Part shown: piece after piece, positions 47,634 through 58,650 of the stretch
How positions within the stretch are numbered: position 1 is the first letter of the stretch
Layout: each line of letters opens with the position of its first letter
Source of the DNA: Eretmocerus hayati
Lineage: Eukaryota > Arthropoda > Insecta > Hymenoptera > Aphelinidae
DNA length: 64,000 nucleotides
Direction of reading: 5' to 3'
Assembly: GCA_029851415.1 (NCBI GenBank)
Contig: CM056742.1
Location: 150,851,121 to 150,915,120, forward strand
Translations under genes and position numbers: made by a program
Notes under the pieces: generated by a model
The model's database searches: none
What the model was told of the DNA's origin: nothing
Seen by the model: only the letters and a program-made list of their open reading frames with translations

Positions 47634-48209
47634 TCACATGTTAACATTCACATTACCCAAACCTGGGCAAGTTCCTTGGAGCGATAGGCCAACAAGGAAT
47701 CCCTCGGGTATAGTTTCGAATAGATACGAGCTATAAATAGTGGTATGATATCCTAGCTGCGATTGTACACGGTCGAAAAAATCCATAAAACTTGATTTCC
47801 ACCAACCACGCAGAGTTAGCCCGCGCGTATGGTTTTGGCTTTTCCAGCCTCGTTTCCAAAAGATCCAATCTTGAAAAGTGTTCTTAGGCATACAAATACA
47901 CTCGTTCGGATCTATACCATTGTTTTCTGTCGTTAAGTCCGCGTGGTTGTCGATATAGAGGAACGTACCGACTATACAAAAGTATGTACCCGGATTCGGC
48001 GCATTCATATTTTCGCTTGCACATACCGTACAACACAGAAGATCCATGTTTTGTCCCGTCGAAAAAATCCGTGCATTTAGGTCCGACGAACAAAATGCCA
48101 TGGCCCGAATGAGTGTGCGTAGCTTGAGATTGGATTCATAAATCGCTGACGAGCTGAACTCTCTTGCGAGAGTCAGTTGCAAAAACCACTCATATCTGGA
48201 GCCCGTTCG
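47634..48209 (-). CDS. unidentified 190-codon open frame, Cys- and Trp-containing
   Basis: The frame is open from just after a TAG at 48210-48212 to a TGA at 47634-47636. It has no ATG near its upstream end; the first in-frame ATG is ~40 codons in, at 'MAFCSSDLN'. It may therefore be an exon (a possible acceptor 'ggctccag' lies at the upstream edge) or start internally. It contains CCTVCASEN, then GTYFCIVGTFLYIDNHADL, ECICMPKNTFQDWIFWKRGW and a closing GLSLQGTCPGLG. It is richer in G+C at third positions than its surroundings, and its residue use (six Trp, spaced Cys) looks protein-like. I do not recognise a family. An orphan host exon or an integrated foreign gene are both possible. Confidence 0.4.
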   Translation of the reverse strand, partial: RTGSRYEWFLQLTLAREFSSSAIYESNLKLRTLIRAMAFCSSDLNARIFSTGQNMDLLCCTVCASENMNAPNPGTYFCIVGTFLYIDNHADLTTENNGIDPNECICMPKNTFQDWIFWKRGWKSQNHTRGLTLRGWWKSSFMDFFDRVQSQLGYHTTIYSSYLFETIPEGFLVGLSLQGTCPGLGNVNVNM

Positions 48210-48488
48210 CTAATCGAATGGTGACTCAACTTTTCGCCTCGAAAATTTCGGAGAATATCATATTAAATGATATGAAAGAGTTTGTCTAATCGAAATTTAT
48301 CTGAGAGCCAGAAACGTCATCACCATCGCCCTTTTGAAGCGAGATGCAAGGGGATAACTCCTTCTTTGCCAGCTTTGAACTCACCCATTCACCTCAAGAG
48401 TATTTTTTGAGTGAGTTTGAGAGTAGAGTAATCCTTTTCCTGAGTCTCCGATGTCAACAAACGTCTTGAGAATATTAATAATTGGATT

Positions 48489-49885
48489 TCATTTACGGAG
48501 AGATTCACGTCAACTCTCCAGGCTCGCACTCTGCACCCGAAAAGAGTTACTTTTGGACTATCTGAACTGCTTACTCATTGCCCTTAGAAAAAAAATTAAC
48601 ATAGTCATATCCAACGTAATTTTTTCTCAGCTTCCTGATGGTGAAGTCGGTTTTCCACATTTCGGTTGACCTAACCTCAAAAATTGAACTTCAAAGTTTG
48701 AAAGTGCTATAACTCAAAATTCCATATTATAATTTTTTTTTTTGACATTTTTGATCGTAAGATCAGACAATTTTACTTCGGAAACTGTTACCAGCTGCCA
48801 CGTCCCACGCCTTGCGCACAATCTCCATTCCTCATTCCCTCTCCTACGCCATAGCCTCGGGTGGCCCATAAGCTTGAGCAGTTCGTCACGCCACCGCCAG
48901 GTGGCGTCCATCCTCGCCCGCTATCAAAACAGGACACCGTGTTTTGAAAACCGGTGCCTCAACCGACTTCTTCGACGGCCCCTCCGGCTGGACTTCTACA
49001 GCACTGTCGTGCTCGGGAGACCACCGGACGGGTACCCACACCCAGGTCCACTTCTACAGCGCTGACGCGCTCGGGAGTGTTCTGACCTAGTGGCAGTCCA
49101 CATCCGTCCCTCGGGCTGATGTTCGCAGCTTCTTCGGCACTAACGCGCCCGGGAGCTCTTACGTCGCTCGGGCGGACTCATCACGTCGGAGACCACCCTC
49201 GACCCAGGACCACCCCGGATGTCCGTGACAAGCTCTACGGACCCAACTGGATCGGACGACCACAACGCTGATAGCCGAGCCTCCTACGGATCGGAGCCTC
49301 AACCCAGGATTTTGGGAACCACCAGCCGCACGCGATGTTGGCCCCAATGGCGCGCGTCTCAGTCCTGGGTCTTCGATGGAGTTCGCTGGAGCGACTCCCA
49401 CGGTTCCAGCCAAGCCCGCTCAGGCCAGTCCGCACGGGTACCATCCAAGCTTCGTCTCGGAGTAGACTCCGGGAAACACCTAACTGCGATATCAGCCCTT
49501 TTCAGGGCTAACCCCCGAACCCCAATCGGCCCTTTTCAGGGCCACCAACCTTCTAACGTATGAACCACTGTTGTGGCCCACTCAGTTGCCTCGTGGCGCA
49601 AGCCATCCCGGTAACAAAACGTGAATTGAATGAAAAAATGGGGTTCCTCCAATTTTCCCGGGAAACTAGGCAAAAAAGCAGCAGAAGTCGCATTTTTTGA
49701 GGTTAGTTTGACCAAAATTAGAAAAACCGACTTCACCATCGGAAAGCTGAGGGAAAATACGTCGGATACGACTATATGGATTTTTCTTCCAAAAGCAGTG
49801 AGTAAGCAGTTCAGAGCGCTCAAAAGTAGCTGTTCTCGGGTGCAAAATACGAGCCTGGAGAGTTGACGTAAATCGCCCCTTACAT
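48489..49885. mobile_element. foldback element split by a GC-rich insert
   Basis: The left arm (about 48489-48690) and the inverted right arm (about 49690-49885) match over ~200 bp, for example 'cgtcaactctccaggctcg' near 48506 mirrored near 49855, and 'accgacttcaccat' near 49724 mirrored in the left arm. The whole centre is a GC-rich island unlike the AT-rich arms, so the island most likely inserted into an older foldback element. The exact ends and target duplication were not resolved. Confidence 0.6.
48783..49616 (+). repeat. GC-rich retroposon-like island ending in two histone-type stem-loops
   Basis: An ~830-bp block rich in C and CpG, with a diverged internal repeat ('ggacttctacagcactgtcgtgctcgggag' near 48989 and 'ccacttctacagcgctgacgcgctcgggag' near 49048). 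It ends with two tetraloop hairpins. AGCCCTTTTCAGGGCT (49494-49509) is followed 18 bp later by GGCCCTTTTCAGGGCC (49528-49543) plus ACCA. The second matches the metazoan histone mRNA 3' stem-loop (GGYYYUUUUCARRRCC, then ACCA). No histone coding sequence precedes it. Proline- and serine-rich frames cross the block without a recognisable domain. A non-LTR element fragment or a SINE with a borrowed 3' end is inferred. Confidence 0.5.
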
Positions 49886-51562
49886 GAGTCAGACAATTCC
49901 ACATTGATTTTGGAAGCTTGTCAAGTAGACTAGAAATATCGGTTTATAATAATCTACGGGGTCGCATTCTCATAGTAATCGATTTAACCTTTTAACAAAG
50001 TATTCAACACAGACTTGCAACCGGTCTCTTCCATTCTGTGCCTTAAAGTTTCGCACGATAAATTTTGACCGTATAAGAACAGGATGTCTTTTTAATTGCT
50101 CAAAAGACCCAATCAAGAGAATGGTGTTTCCAACATTTTTTTCATTGTTTCAGTCATAAATAATGATCATCTGGGCCATCGCTAAGATACGTGCAATCAG
50201 ATTTGAGTTCCAGTTTTTCTGCAGGCGAAATGTCAACGAGTCGTGAGAACTACTCATGGCTATGTCGTATACTTGAACATCAAAAATCTCGTGAACTTTC
50301 TGCCTACTCGAATTACTTGGAAATAGAAGGCTTACCACATCTCCATAATTCATGTATACCATTGTAACCAAATAGAATGTGAGACCTGGCGGTCTTAGCG
50401 GTGAGTTTCGGAGACATTGATTGTAGATTGACTAGATTAAACCAAAGAGGAAGCAAGTCATTTACCTTTCATGATCTATTTTCTTGAAACTGTATCCTTC
50501 TACATCATACTTTTGACCACCTCACTCATCATATTCATCATTTCCATAAGAATAGTTCCCCGGGCTCACATTTGAAAATTTCTAAGCAATAATTTCTGGA
50601 ACATTGAAGTATAACAACTCTCATAAGTCATTCAATGAGTTAAAAGCACTGTTGGCCACCAGCCACGAGGCAGTATACCCCTCATTCTCAGAAATACCAT
50701 TTCACGATGCTCCGAGAACAATGAGAAAATAATCAACTCGAAAACGAGTCTTTGACACTGAGGGTAGCTTTCTATTTTGGCACTCTTCACTCTCCAAATT
50801 TTTATAACTATATCTACACACCTGTCCGCAGGCAACTCCATCAATGCATGCAAATAAAGCTCAACGAGCGGCTCGGCGCACCCACAGTCAAAGGCTAATG
50901 ATACAAAGATAATCAGGTTTCGCTCCGGCTCTCGGTCACTCCGCAGAGCGGTTTTGAGACACGGATGCTCGCCCCGGGCGCCACTTATTTGCAACCCAGT
51001 CATCCGCACAGGGACACACAGAGGCTATGTGAATTGAACTCAGAGTACCGTATAACTCGACATTAGCTCCACGTGAGTTTCTGCCCTCCGCACTTCGTCG
51101 ACATTGGACGAGGCTTGATTTTACACGTCGACGATGGGGTATAGTTGAGTGGGCGCCACCGCACTTGAACAGAATACTGCGTCGCATAAATATTTATGTT
51201 CGAACAACTGCAAATTCGCCAGGGGAATAAATATTCATGCCGAATGCGTGGTAAGCTTCGGGTGCTGTGAGCTTCAGTTAGAATGCGTGAAGCTAATCGC
51301 AACGCTTCGAGTGTTAGCTTGATAATAATACCTTGATACCTTTTCAGAGAAGCTTGAAGAATGTAATGGAAGAATTTTTGAATTCAATCTTTCGCCCAAA
51401 ACGACCAGAATTGTACCTTACGCCATTATCGAGCTGATTCTCTTCCTTACAGTAGCTACATATTTTTGACCGAATAACTTGGTCAATACACTCCTAAAAT
51501 CCACAGAGATCCTCACATACTCCACTCCCAGGACCAAAACACGTGAAAATTTATTAAGTCGT
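49886..51562. other. 1.7 kb without a recognisable gene
   Basis: Frames at 50150-50371 and 50632-51009 on the minus strand have no recognisable domain. Nothing else is supported. Confidence 0.3.
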
Positions 51563-51564
51563 TA

Positions 51565-52506
51565 CCGTAAACCGGGGTGAATGTGGTACACTTTTGACCT
51601 TCCACTGTGATTTTCTTGGTCTTATTCATACCAAAAGATAATGTATGGGTGTTAAAAATTTGAGTCTTGAGCTCAGCTACAAGATCCCGTTGTCGGATTT
51701 TGACTTTGACCCCACGGTTTTTCAAGAACTGCAAAAAACAGGGTGGACACATTCACCCCGTCGACAGGGGTGAATGTGTCCACCTATGCCTCGCCTGCGT
51801 CTGAAGCGCATAGCTCGTGAATTCAAGATTTTGAATGCATATCAAGATACGTTATCCTACTTATTTTGACCCGCTAAATATGATCCCAGTGGTTTTAAAA
51901 CGATACAACGCAACCTTGTGGTCATATGAGCTAACTAGTCGACCTGGTATTTGGGAAAAAATCAAAATTTGCAATAAATCTTCAAAAAATCACAATCCGG
52001 GCTAGAATAGATCAATTTGAACGTTCAAGGTCGCATTTTCTTCTTTCTATCACATACTTTTCAGAAAAAAATTGTCCGTTACGCGTTGAGGCACTGGATT
52101 GATTCCAGAAGTGTTTCTTCATAAAAACCTGTTTTTGCAATAATACTCGCTGTGTTGAGATCACGAGGAAAAACAATTTTCCCTTGCGCGGGGTACCTCA
52201 CCATAAATTCCCAATGCAAAATTATCGTCTAAAGACGATCACGTGGTTCATTTCGAGCTAACGCGTCAAAATTCTCTGCTAGCCACAAAAAACCTGTTTT
52301 TTGGGGACATTAGTTTTCAAACTTCATTAAACAGCAAAGGAAGTACTTTAGAGTCCATTTTCATGGAATTGAGGTTATTTATTTGGAAAGTAGAGATTTC
52401 AAGCTCCAAAATGACCCCCGGCAGGTTTCTGTAGGTGCTATAGAAGCGAAAATATGATGCTGACAATCTTTTTGGCGAAAGCGGACACATTCACCCCGGT
52501 TTACGG
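51565..52506. mobile_element. TA-flanked TIR element, non-autonomous (Tc1/mariner-pogo type)
   Basis: The ends CCGTAAACCGGGGTGAATGT and its inverted partner (ending at 52506) are flanked by TA at 51563-51564 and 52507-52508. A 5' C terminus and TA duplication suit the Tc1/mariner group. The terminal motif GGGGTGAATGTG appears again inside as a head-to-head pair at 51747-51783 ('cacattcaccccgtcgac' next to 'aggggtgaatgtgtcc'). No transposase remains. Confidence 0.75.
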
Positions 52507-52508
52507 TA

Positions 52509-53084
52509 CCTACGAAGATTTCCAAATATTCATTAGTAACTAGAACATTCGAGCTGCTCGTCAAGAGCCAGTGCCATTTCGGAGTTTTTGGGAAGCTAGC
52601 GGGGAGCTATTAGAGAATTCCCAGGAACTATTTCAGGAACTTCTACTGAAGTAATCCACGAGTTCCTATTAGATTGAACGATTTTGAGATTGACCGGTTA
52701 TCTCTGCAGAAAACAGTTGTCCTTAATTCAGTAGCTTTCTAGAAACTCTTCGAGGACTCTTCCAAATTCGATACTTTCCTTGGGTATTCCTGGATGATTT
52801 CTAAGGAGTAAGTTGTTTCGAGGGCCGAACATGAAGGGAAGTAACGAGGTGAATGAAATGATTGACATTGAAATCAAAGAGATTGATTCAATTGATCTTC
52901 ACTTTCACTCTGTAATAGATTATTCAAATATTCCCAGAAGAATCATACAAGTAATTTTTCTCGTGACGACAGAAATTTTTGAACAGATGTCGGTTACCAT
53001 CGTCTCCTATCGCAGGTAAAATATGAGAATGTAATAATATCAATCACTTAGCGATCAAAAGGATAGGTTGGCAATATCAATATC
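52509..53084. other. intergenic, nothing recognised
   Basis: Ordinary sequence before the satellite begins. Confidence 0.4.
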
Positions 53085-53434
53085 GGATACGGAGTCGCCC
53101 GGATGCATAAAACGGACAGACACGGATACCCACGGATCGGCACGGATACAGATTCACAAAGATAAGTGACAATGACATCGGCTACGGTCGGATACGGGTA
53201 CACGGATAGCTACGGATAGAACGACGACAGTCCCTGAAAACGGATAGGCGCGGGTGCACGGGTCAAGACCGATACGGAGTCACCCGGATGCACAAAATGG
53301 ACAGACATGGATGCCCAACGGATCGGCACGGATACGGAGTCACACGGATGAAGTGGCCATAACAACATGAAACGGATAGACACGGATGCTCAACGGATCG
53401 GCACGGATACGGAGTCACACGGATGAAGTGGCCA
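53085..53434. repeat. short-period satellite, left part
   Basis: Tandem units of roughly 75-85 bp are built on 'cggatagacacggatgccca', 'cggcacggatacggagtcac' and 'acggatgaagtggccat'. Sub-repeats of 'cacggatac' and 'cggatg' give variable unit lengths. The array is cut by the Helitron at 53435 and resumes at 55163. Confidence 0.85.
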
Positions 53435-55162
53435 TCTTATATTATTAATGGATAACTTCGATATTCGAGATTCGAGGCGTTCCGATCGAGATTTCGCGCG
53501 CCACTTACGAGTCGTCTCAATGTGTGTTGCTGTGGATTAATGACATTGTATTATTTGAATGTATTCATAGGTGGATCAGTATAGTTGAAAGTATCCAATT
53601 ATGCGATCTACATAGCCAAACTATTATATCTGTTGATTATTTCCAATTTATCGAAAGAAGAGTAATGATGAGTTTCAAGCATCTGAACTCATGCACTGTA
53701 GCGTTCTGTCCAGTTCTGTCTGCTTCGTTGTCAACATTGAGCAGGTGATCGGTCGCGCCTGCGCATGACATCGGGTTTTATTACACCTGCATGATTTAAT
53801 TGGATCGCATGCTACATAAATCAGTGATAGGAAAGTAGATTGCTGCTTGACCGACAACAGGAATATCGGATATCCCGTGTAATAATAAGGTTAATGGTAA
53901 TCATTTGAAGATTTATTTTCTGATATTTAATCCATCGTCCTTCAACGATCGAAAAGATCTCAGAAACGCTTATCTAAATTCTCAAAATGATTCATACCCA
54001 CTTCGAAGTTGGATCTATACTGTTTTTTGATTGGGCTAGATTAACTAGAATTTTTTTTGTGAATGATGAATGTTTCAACATAAGTCTTAAATTGCATGTA
54101 TAAAATGTTGCGATTGAGATAGATCAACTGAAATTCTCTTTGTGGATGTTGAATATCCTTACATCATTTTTAAAAAAGTTTTCAGTTTGTGAATATAATT
54201 CTTCAAGTTCTAATGCGTGAAACAATTCTTCAGTTGGTGGATGGCACTGAATTAGACTGAGAAAATTCGGAAATTTTTCATTTGTGAATGATGTATTTTT
54301 TCGAATTGTAGGAGGTTCTATAACTTTCTCACTTCTGGATTCAAGTTCTAATGCGTAAAACAACTCTTCAGTTGGTGGATGACTCTGAATTGGACCGAAT
54401 GGATTGAGGAATTTTTTATTTGTGAATAATGTATTCTTTCAAATTGTAGGAGGTTCAATAACTTCCTCATTTCTGGATGATGATCAGTTGAACTTTCAAT
54501 GATCGATCAAAAATGTTTCATTTGTGGACTAAAAAAAATGTCTACAGAAGCATTCAAGAAATTTTCGCTTCACAAAGGCTGATTGGCTGATCTTTGTGCA
54601 TATCCTTGAAAAATATTTGCTCCTTCTCTTTTATAGCCGACTTAGAGTAGAAGAAGGGGGAGGAGAGAAATATGTCTCCATCCGAGAATGAGTAAAAACC
54701 TTTGAAAATCTCAATCGAATTGAAAACCCACATATTTCACGTAAAAATTGAAATTGTCATGCACAAATTTGAATCGCGTTGCATAAATTTGAATCATTGA
54801 CTTCGGATTCGAGCTCAATTTTCCAGTTCTCAAAGATCATACGGGTGGTTGAACCATGCGCGCGCAGCGCGCGCACTTCGTAGATCGAATAGTTTTTTGA
54901 GATCATTCGAAAAATCCCTCAGACAGTCGTGAATTTTCGAACCAGCAATCCATGAATTTAGATTTCGAGGCATGTTAGATATATAAACATATAGATGGAT
55001 GACATTTCCATTCCATATTCTTTTTCTTTTACTATATCATATTCGCTTCTTTCTGGTACCATATATACCTGCATAATTTTTTTTTCAAACACAATAGCCT
55101 TCTGTCATATGTTCCAGAATCTTAAGCCATCGTAACCATCCGCGCGCGTCTTAGAGTTCTAG
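53435..55162 (+). mobile_element. non-autonomous Helitron, copy B, inserted in satellite DNA
   Basis: It has the same TC..CTAG ends as the copy at 22319-23969. The flanking satellite reads 'gaagtggcca' before and 'taacaacatgaaacgg' after. An uninterrupted unit in the same array reads 'gaagtggccataacaacatg', so the empty site is visible and insertion was exactly between A and T with no duplication. Differences from copy A include a tandemly doubled ~140-bp segment near 54200-54480 and loss of the loop and one arm of the terminal hairpin (only CGCGCGCG remains before 'tcttagagttctag'). Confidence 0.92.
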
Positions 55163-56400
55163 TAACAACATGAAACGGATAGACACGGATGCCCAACGGA
55201 TCGGCACGGATACGGAGTCACACGGATGAAGTGGCCATAACAACATAAAACGATTAGCCACGGATGCTCAACGAATAGGTACGGATACGGATTCACACGG
55301 ATGAGTGGCAATGACATCGGCTACGAATGGATACGGGTACACGGATAGCCACGGGGTAAAACGACGACAGTCCCTGAAAACAGATACGCACGGTCGCACG
55401 GGTCAACACTGATGCGGAGTCACCCGGTTGCATAACACGGACAGACATGGGTGCCCAACGAATCGGCACGGATACGGAGTCACACGGATGAGTGGCAATG
55501 GCAACATAAAACGGACAGACATCGATGCCCAAGGGATAGGCACGGATACGGGGTCACACGGATGAAGTGGCCATGACAACATAAAACGTATAGACACGGA
55601 TGCCCAAGGGATAGGCACGGATACGGGGTCACACGGATGAAGTGGTCATAACAACATAAAACGGGTAGCCACGGATGCTCAACAAACAGGTACGGATACG
55701 GATTCACACGGATGAGTGGCAATGACGTCGGCTACGAATGGATACGGGTACACGGATAGCCACGGGTAAAACGACGAAAGTCCCTTAAAACGGATAGGCG
55801 TGGTCACATGGGTCAACACGGGTGCGGAGTCACCCGGTTGCATAACACGGACAGACACGGGTGCCCAACGAATCGGCACGGATATGGGTTCACACGGATA
55901 AGTGACAATGACATCGGCTACGGTCGGATACGGGTACACGGATAGCCACGGGTAAATCGACGACAGTCTCTCAAAACGGATAGGCACGGGTGCACGGGTC
56001 AAAACGGATACGGAATCACCCGGATGCACATAAAATGGACAGACACGGATGCCCAACGGATCGGGAGGGATACGGAGTCACACGGATGAAGTGGCCATAA
56101 CAACATAAAACGGATAGACACGGATGCCCAACGGATAGGTACGGATACGGATTCACACGGATGAGGACAATGACATCGGCTACGGGTGGATACGGGTACA
56201 ACGATGTGCACGGTATTACGAAAACAGTCCCTCAAAATGGGTAGACATGGATACCTAACGGATAGACACGGATACGGAATCACAGGTGCACGGGTACACA
56301 GAAGAGAGCTTGCAAGCACACGGTAGCTCACGGATGTACTCCATAACATTACTCTCCCCATTTCACGGAGAGACACGGCCGCTTACGGATAAAGAGGTTT
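55163..56400. repeat. short-period satellite, right part
   Basis: Continuation of the array interrupted at 53434. Units alternate between a 'cacccggttgcataacacgg' variant and a 'cacacggatgaagtggcca' variant, forming a higher-order pattern; a block with 'gacatcggctacg' recurs near 53175, 55312, 55727, 55910 and 56172. Long minus-strand frames here (for example 55679-56056 and 55999-56376) arise because the unit lacks stops in those frames. They are not genes. Confidence 0.9.
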
Positions 56401-57287
56401 TCTACGCGGGTCCGGCTCATTTTTCCATACGGATATAAGGTAAAACTACCAATTCTTGGACACTCGCCGTTCCGGCGCCAGTACTTGGACACTCGAAACT
56501 TACGCTTCTGATGGAAATTATACGCGTGGTGACACGAAAGAGTCTCTTTCTAAATATCAATGAGGACTTCCTCCGCCACTCACAATGGTTTTTAAACTAA
56601 ATCAGTGGATATCAAGTATTTAAATTTGATTTATTCACAATGTCCAAAGTAAGGTGCTAGAGGTACGGAAATCGTCCGGTCCGGGTCTCTGGTATGCTTG
56701 GACGCCCTTGCTCCAAGTATCATTATAAGATGAAATGGACCTCATACAACGTATTTTTTCATTCGTACTTGTTATATAGACTCTAGATTTATTATTATCA
56801 TCGCACAGCCGGAGTGAAACTTTTTTATTTTGGTAAAATCACGTGTCCAAAATTAGGCATCGATTCAAGCGCATTTGCCTATAGTTGGACACAGCGTCCA
56901 AGTTTGGGCTGCGATTTCACAGCTGTGGGCCAATACTTGGACACACGTCTCGAGATGAATTACAGACTGTTAAATTTTATTGAAGTGCGTGAAAATTATC
57001 CAGAACCACAAAAATGTGGATATAATTTGTGAAAGAAATATGCAAGGTGAATAGAAGACTCTGTAACATTCACAATTGTTCAGTGTAGTGACCTAACCTC
57101 TATGCAGGGAACGTGTGTTTACCCATGAAACAGAATCCATCTTATAAAATGCTAAGAAAATACATTGAATAACTGGATCTGTGTGGGAAAGTGATATGTG
57201 CATTAAAAGAATAAAATTCTTATTCATACAAGTGGATGATCAGAAAAATTTCCATGCGAGAATCTTGACATGTGATGAGAGAGTTAA

Positions 57288-57495
57288 GAGGATGTCGGGT
57301 ACCGACATTGTCGAGTTTTCAGATTTCTCGATGAATTTTCGAGGTATAGGGATTTTACTGAGTAACGCCGATTCTGTATGGCTCACAGAATCGGCATTAC
57401 TTTTTAGTTTTTTGATATCTCAAAAATCCATCGAGAAATCCGAAAACTCGATCATGCCGGTAACTGTACAATATTGATAGGACTCCGACGTCCCC
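57288..57495. mobile_element. 208-bp foldback MITE flanked by TTAA, nested in the TIR element
   Basis: The arms 'gatgtcgg' / 'ccgacgtc' and 'tcgagttttcagatttctcg' / 'cgagaaatccgaaaactcga' are inverted. The centre is a near-perfect hairpin ('gccgattctgt' / 'acagaatcggc'). TTAA flanks both sides (57284-57287, 57496-57499). TTAA duplication is typical of piggyBac, but the termini do not begin with CCC, so the family is open. Confidence 0.7.
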
Positions 57496-57569
57496 TTAAG
57501 GATATTCATGTATAGGGTTTTAGAAATGGTCAACCAAATAGCTATAATGATAGACAATGAGCCTGTAAC

Positions 57570-57605
57570 AATCACTAAGTTCAATTATAATTGAACTTAG
57601 TGATT
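57570..57605. repeat. 36-bp perfect palindrome
   Basis: Eighteen bases (57570-57587, AATCACTAAGTTCAATTA) are followed at once by their exact reverse complement, with no spacer. It lies ~70 bp after the TTAA-flanked MITE. Confidence 0.8.
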
Positions 57606-58650
57606 CAATAATTATTTAATAAGCCTCTCCAACTGAGTACTTACACCGATGAATCTTTTTATGAAGACGCTCTGCCAAAGAATGAACTTCTGAAGTCTGC
57701 ATACCATACCATAATGCTTTCTTCACTTGCTTCCATGGATTGTTTCACATTTCCAATCATAATATGTATGATAGAGGGAGTATGAGGATTCCCCTTCTAT
57801 CATCTATCTATTTAAGCGTAGAGTGGTACTAATCAAATTACCATATCTAGTTCTTAGAAAAGAGTAAAAGCAGAAGAATAGTTTTTTTTGTATACGCTCC
57901 ATGGCCACACTCTTTCCTATAACTCGATGGATTATAGTCAGTTTACAACAATGTGCATAAACTGTTTAAATTGCTCTTCTCAGTAGTTTAAGAACCATCA
58001 CACCACATCTCACTTACTTTAAGTTAGTCATGTGAGAAAACTTGAGAATCATCACACTCAATCAATTTCCATACAGCTTGAGATGCTCTAAATTTGAAGA
58101 CTCTAAATTTAACTCAGAATTTCGAACATGAGAACCGGGTTGCCTATATTATTTCTACTATTTTATTAAAATAATGTTTGATGAGGAATGAATGCAAAGG
58201 TACACTGCAGTATGAGCTGAATGTTCCATACTTTAGATTATTAAGACGATTTTCTAGAAATTTTATGCTTGATAGTTTAATTTTGAACTCAACCATACAC
58301 TGATCAAATTTTTTTCATGAATAGTACCCCTGAAGTCTAGGCTTGAACTCCCAAGAACAGGGATATATGGCAGGAAATGGTTGTCCAACTACTGGCGCGG
58401 CCTGCCCAACAATAGGCGCACACTCGATGGTATTGTCCAAGTACTGGGCAAAACCGACTCTTTAGTTTTCAATCGATTACTTTAACATTTTCAATCGATA
58501 ATCGACGAAATCAACTGTAATTGGTGCGTCTCGGCCAGCTTGTTAAATTGGTATCCGATACATATAGCAATGACAGTTTTGAATCGTTGATATAGCCGCT
58601 AATAGTCAAGTGTCCAAATTCACTGTCCAACTATTGGTAGTTTTACCTTA

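Larger units (their letters stand above)
56438..58648. mobile_element. 2.2-kb TA-flanked TIR element with subterminal TTGGACAC repeats
   Basis: The ends AGGTAAAACTACCAAT and its inverted partner finish at 58648. TA flanks both sides (56436-56437, 58649-58650). Within ~500 bp of the left end and ~250 bp of the right, the motif (A/C)(A/T)A(C/G)TTGGACAC or its partner GTCCAA recurs at least eight times. Repeated subterminal motifs are usually transposase-binding sites. The short frame at 56814-57032 mostly translates these repeats, and no transposase is present. It sits at the edge of the satellite. Confidence 0.7.

Noticed and set aside
49494..49543. Nearby histone gene
   Set aside because: No histone-fold coding sequence lies upstream in any frame; only the 3' stem-loops are histone-like.
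50150..50371. Chemoreceptor fragment
   Set aside because: Hydrophobic stretches only; no conserved receptor motif could be identified.
55293..56376. Long minus-strand frames with repeated PYPCLSVGHPCLSVL-type peptides
   Set aside because: They are translations of the satellite unit, which happens to lack stops in those frames.
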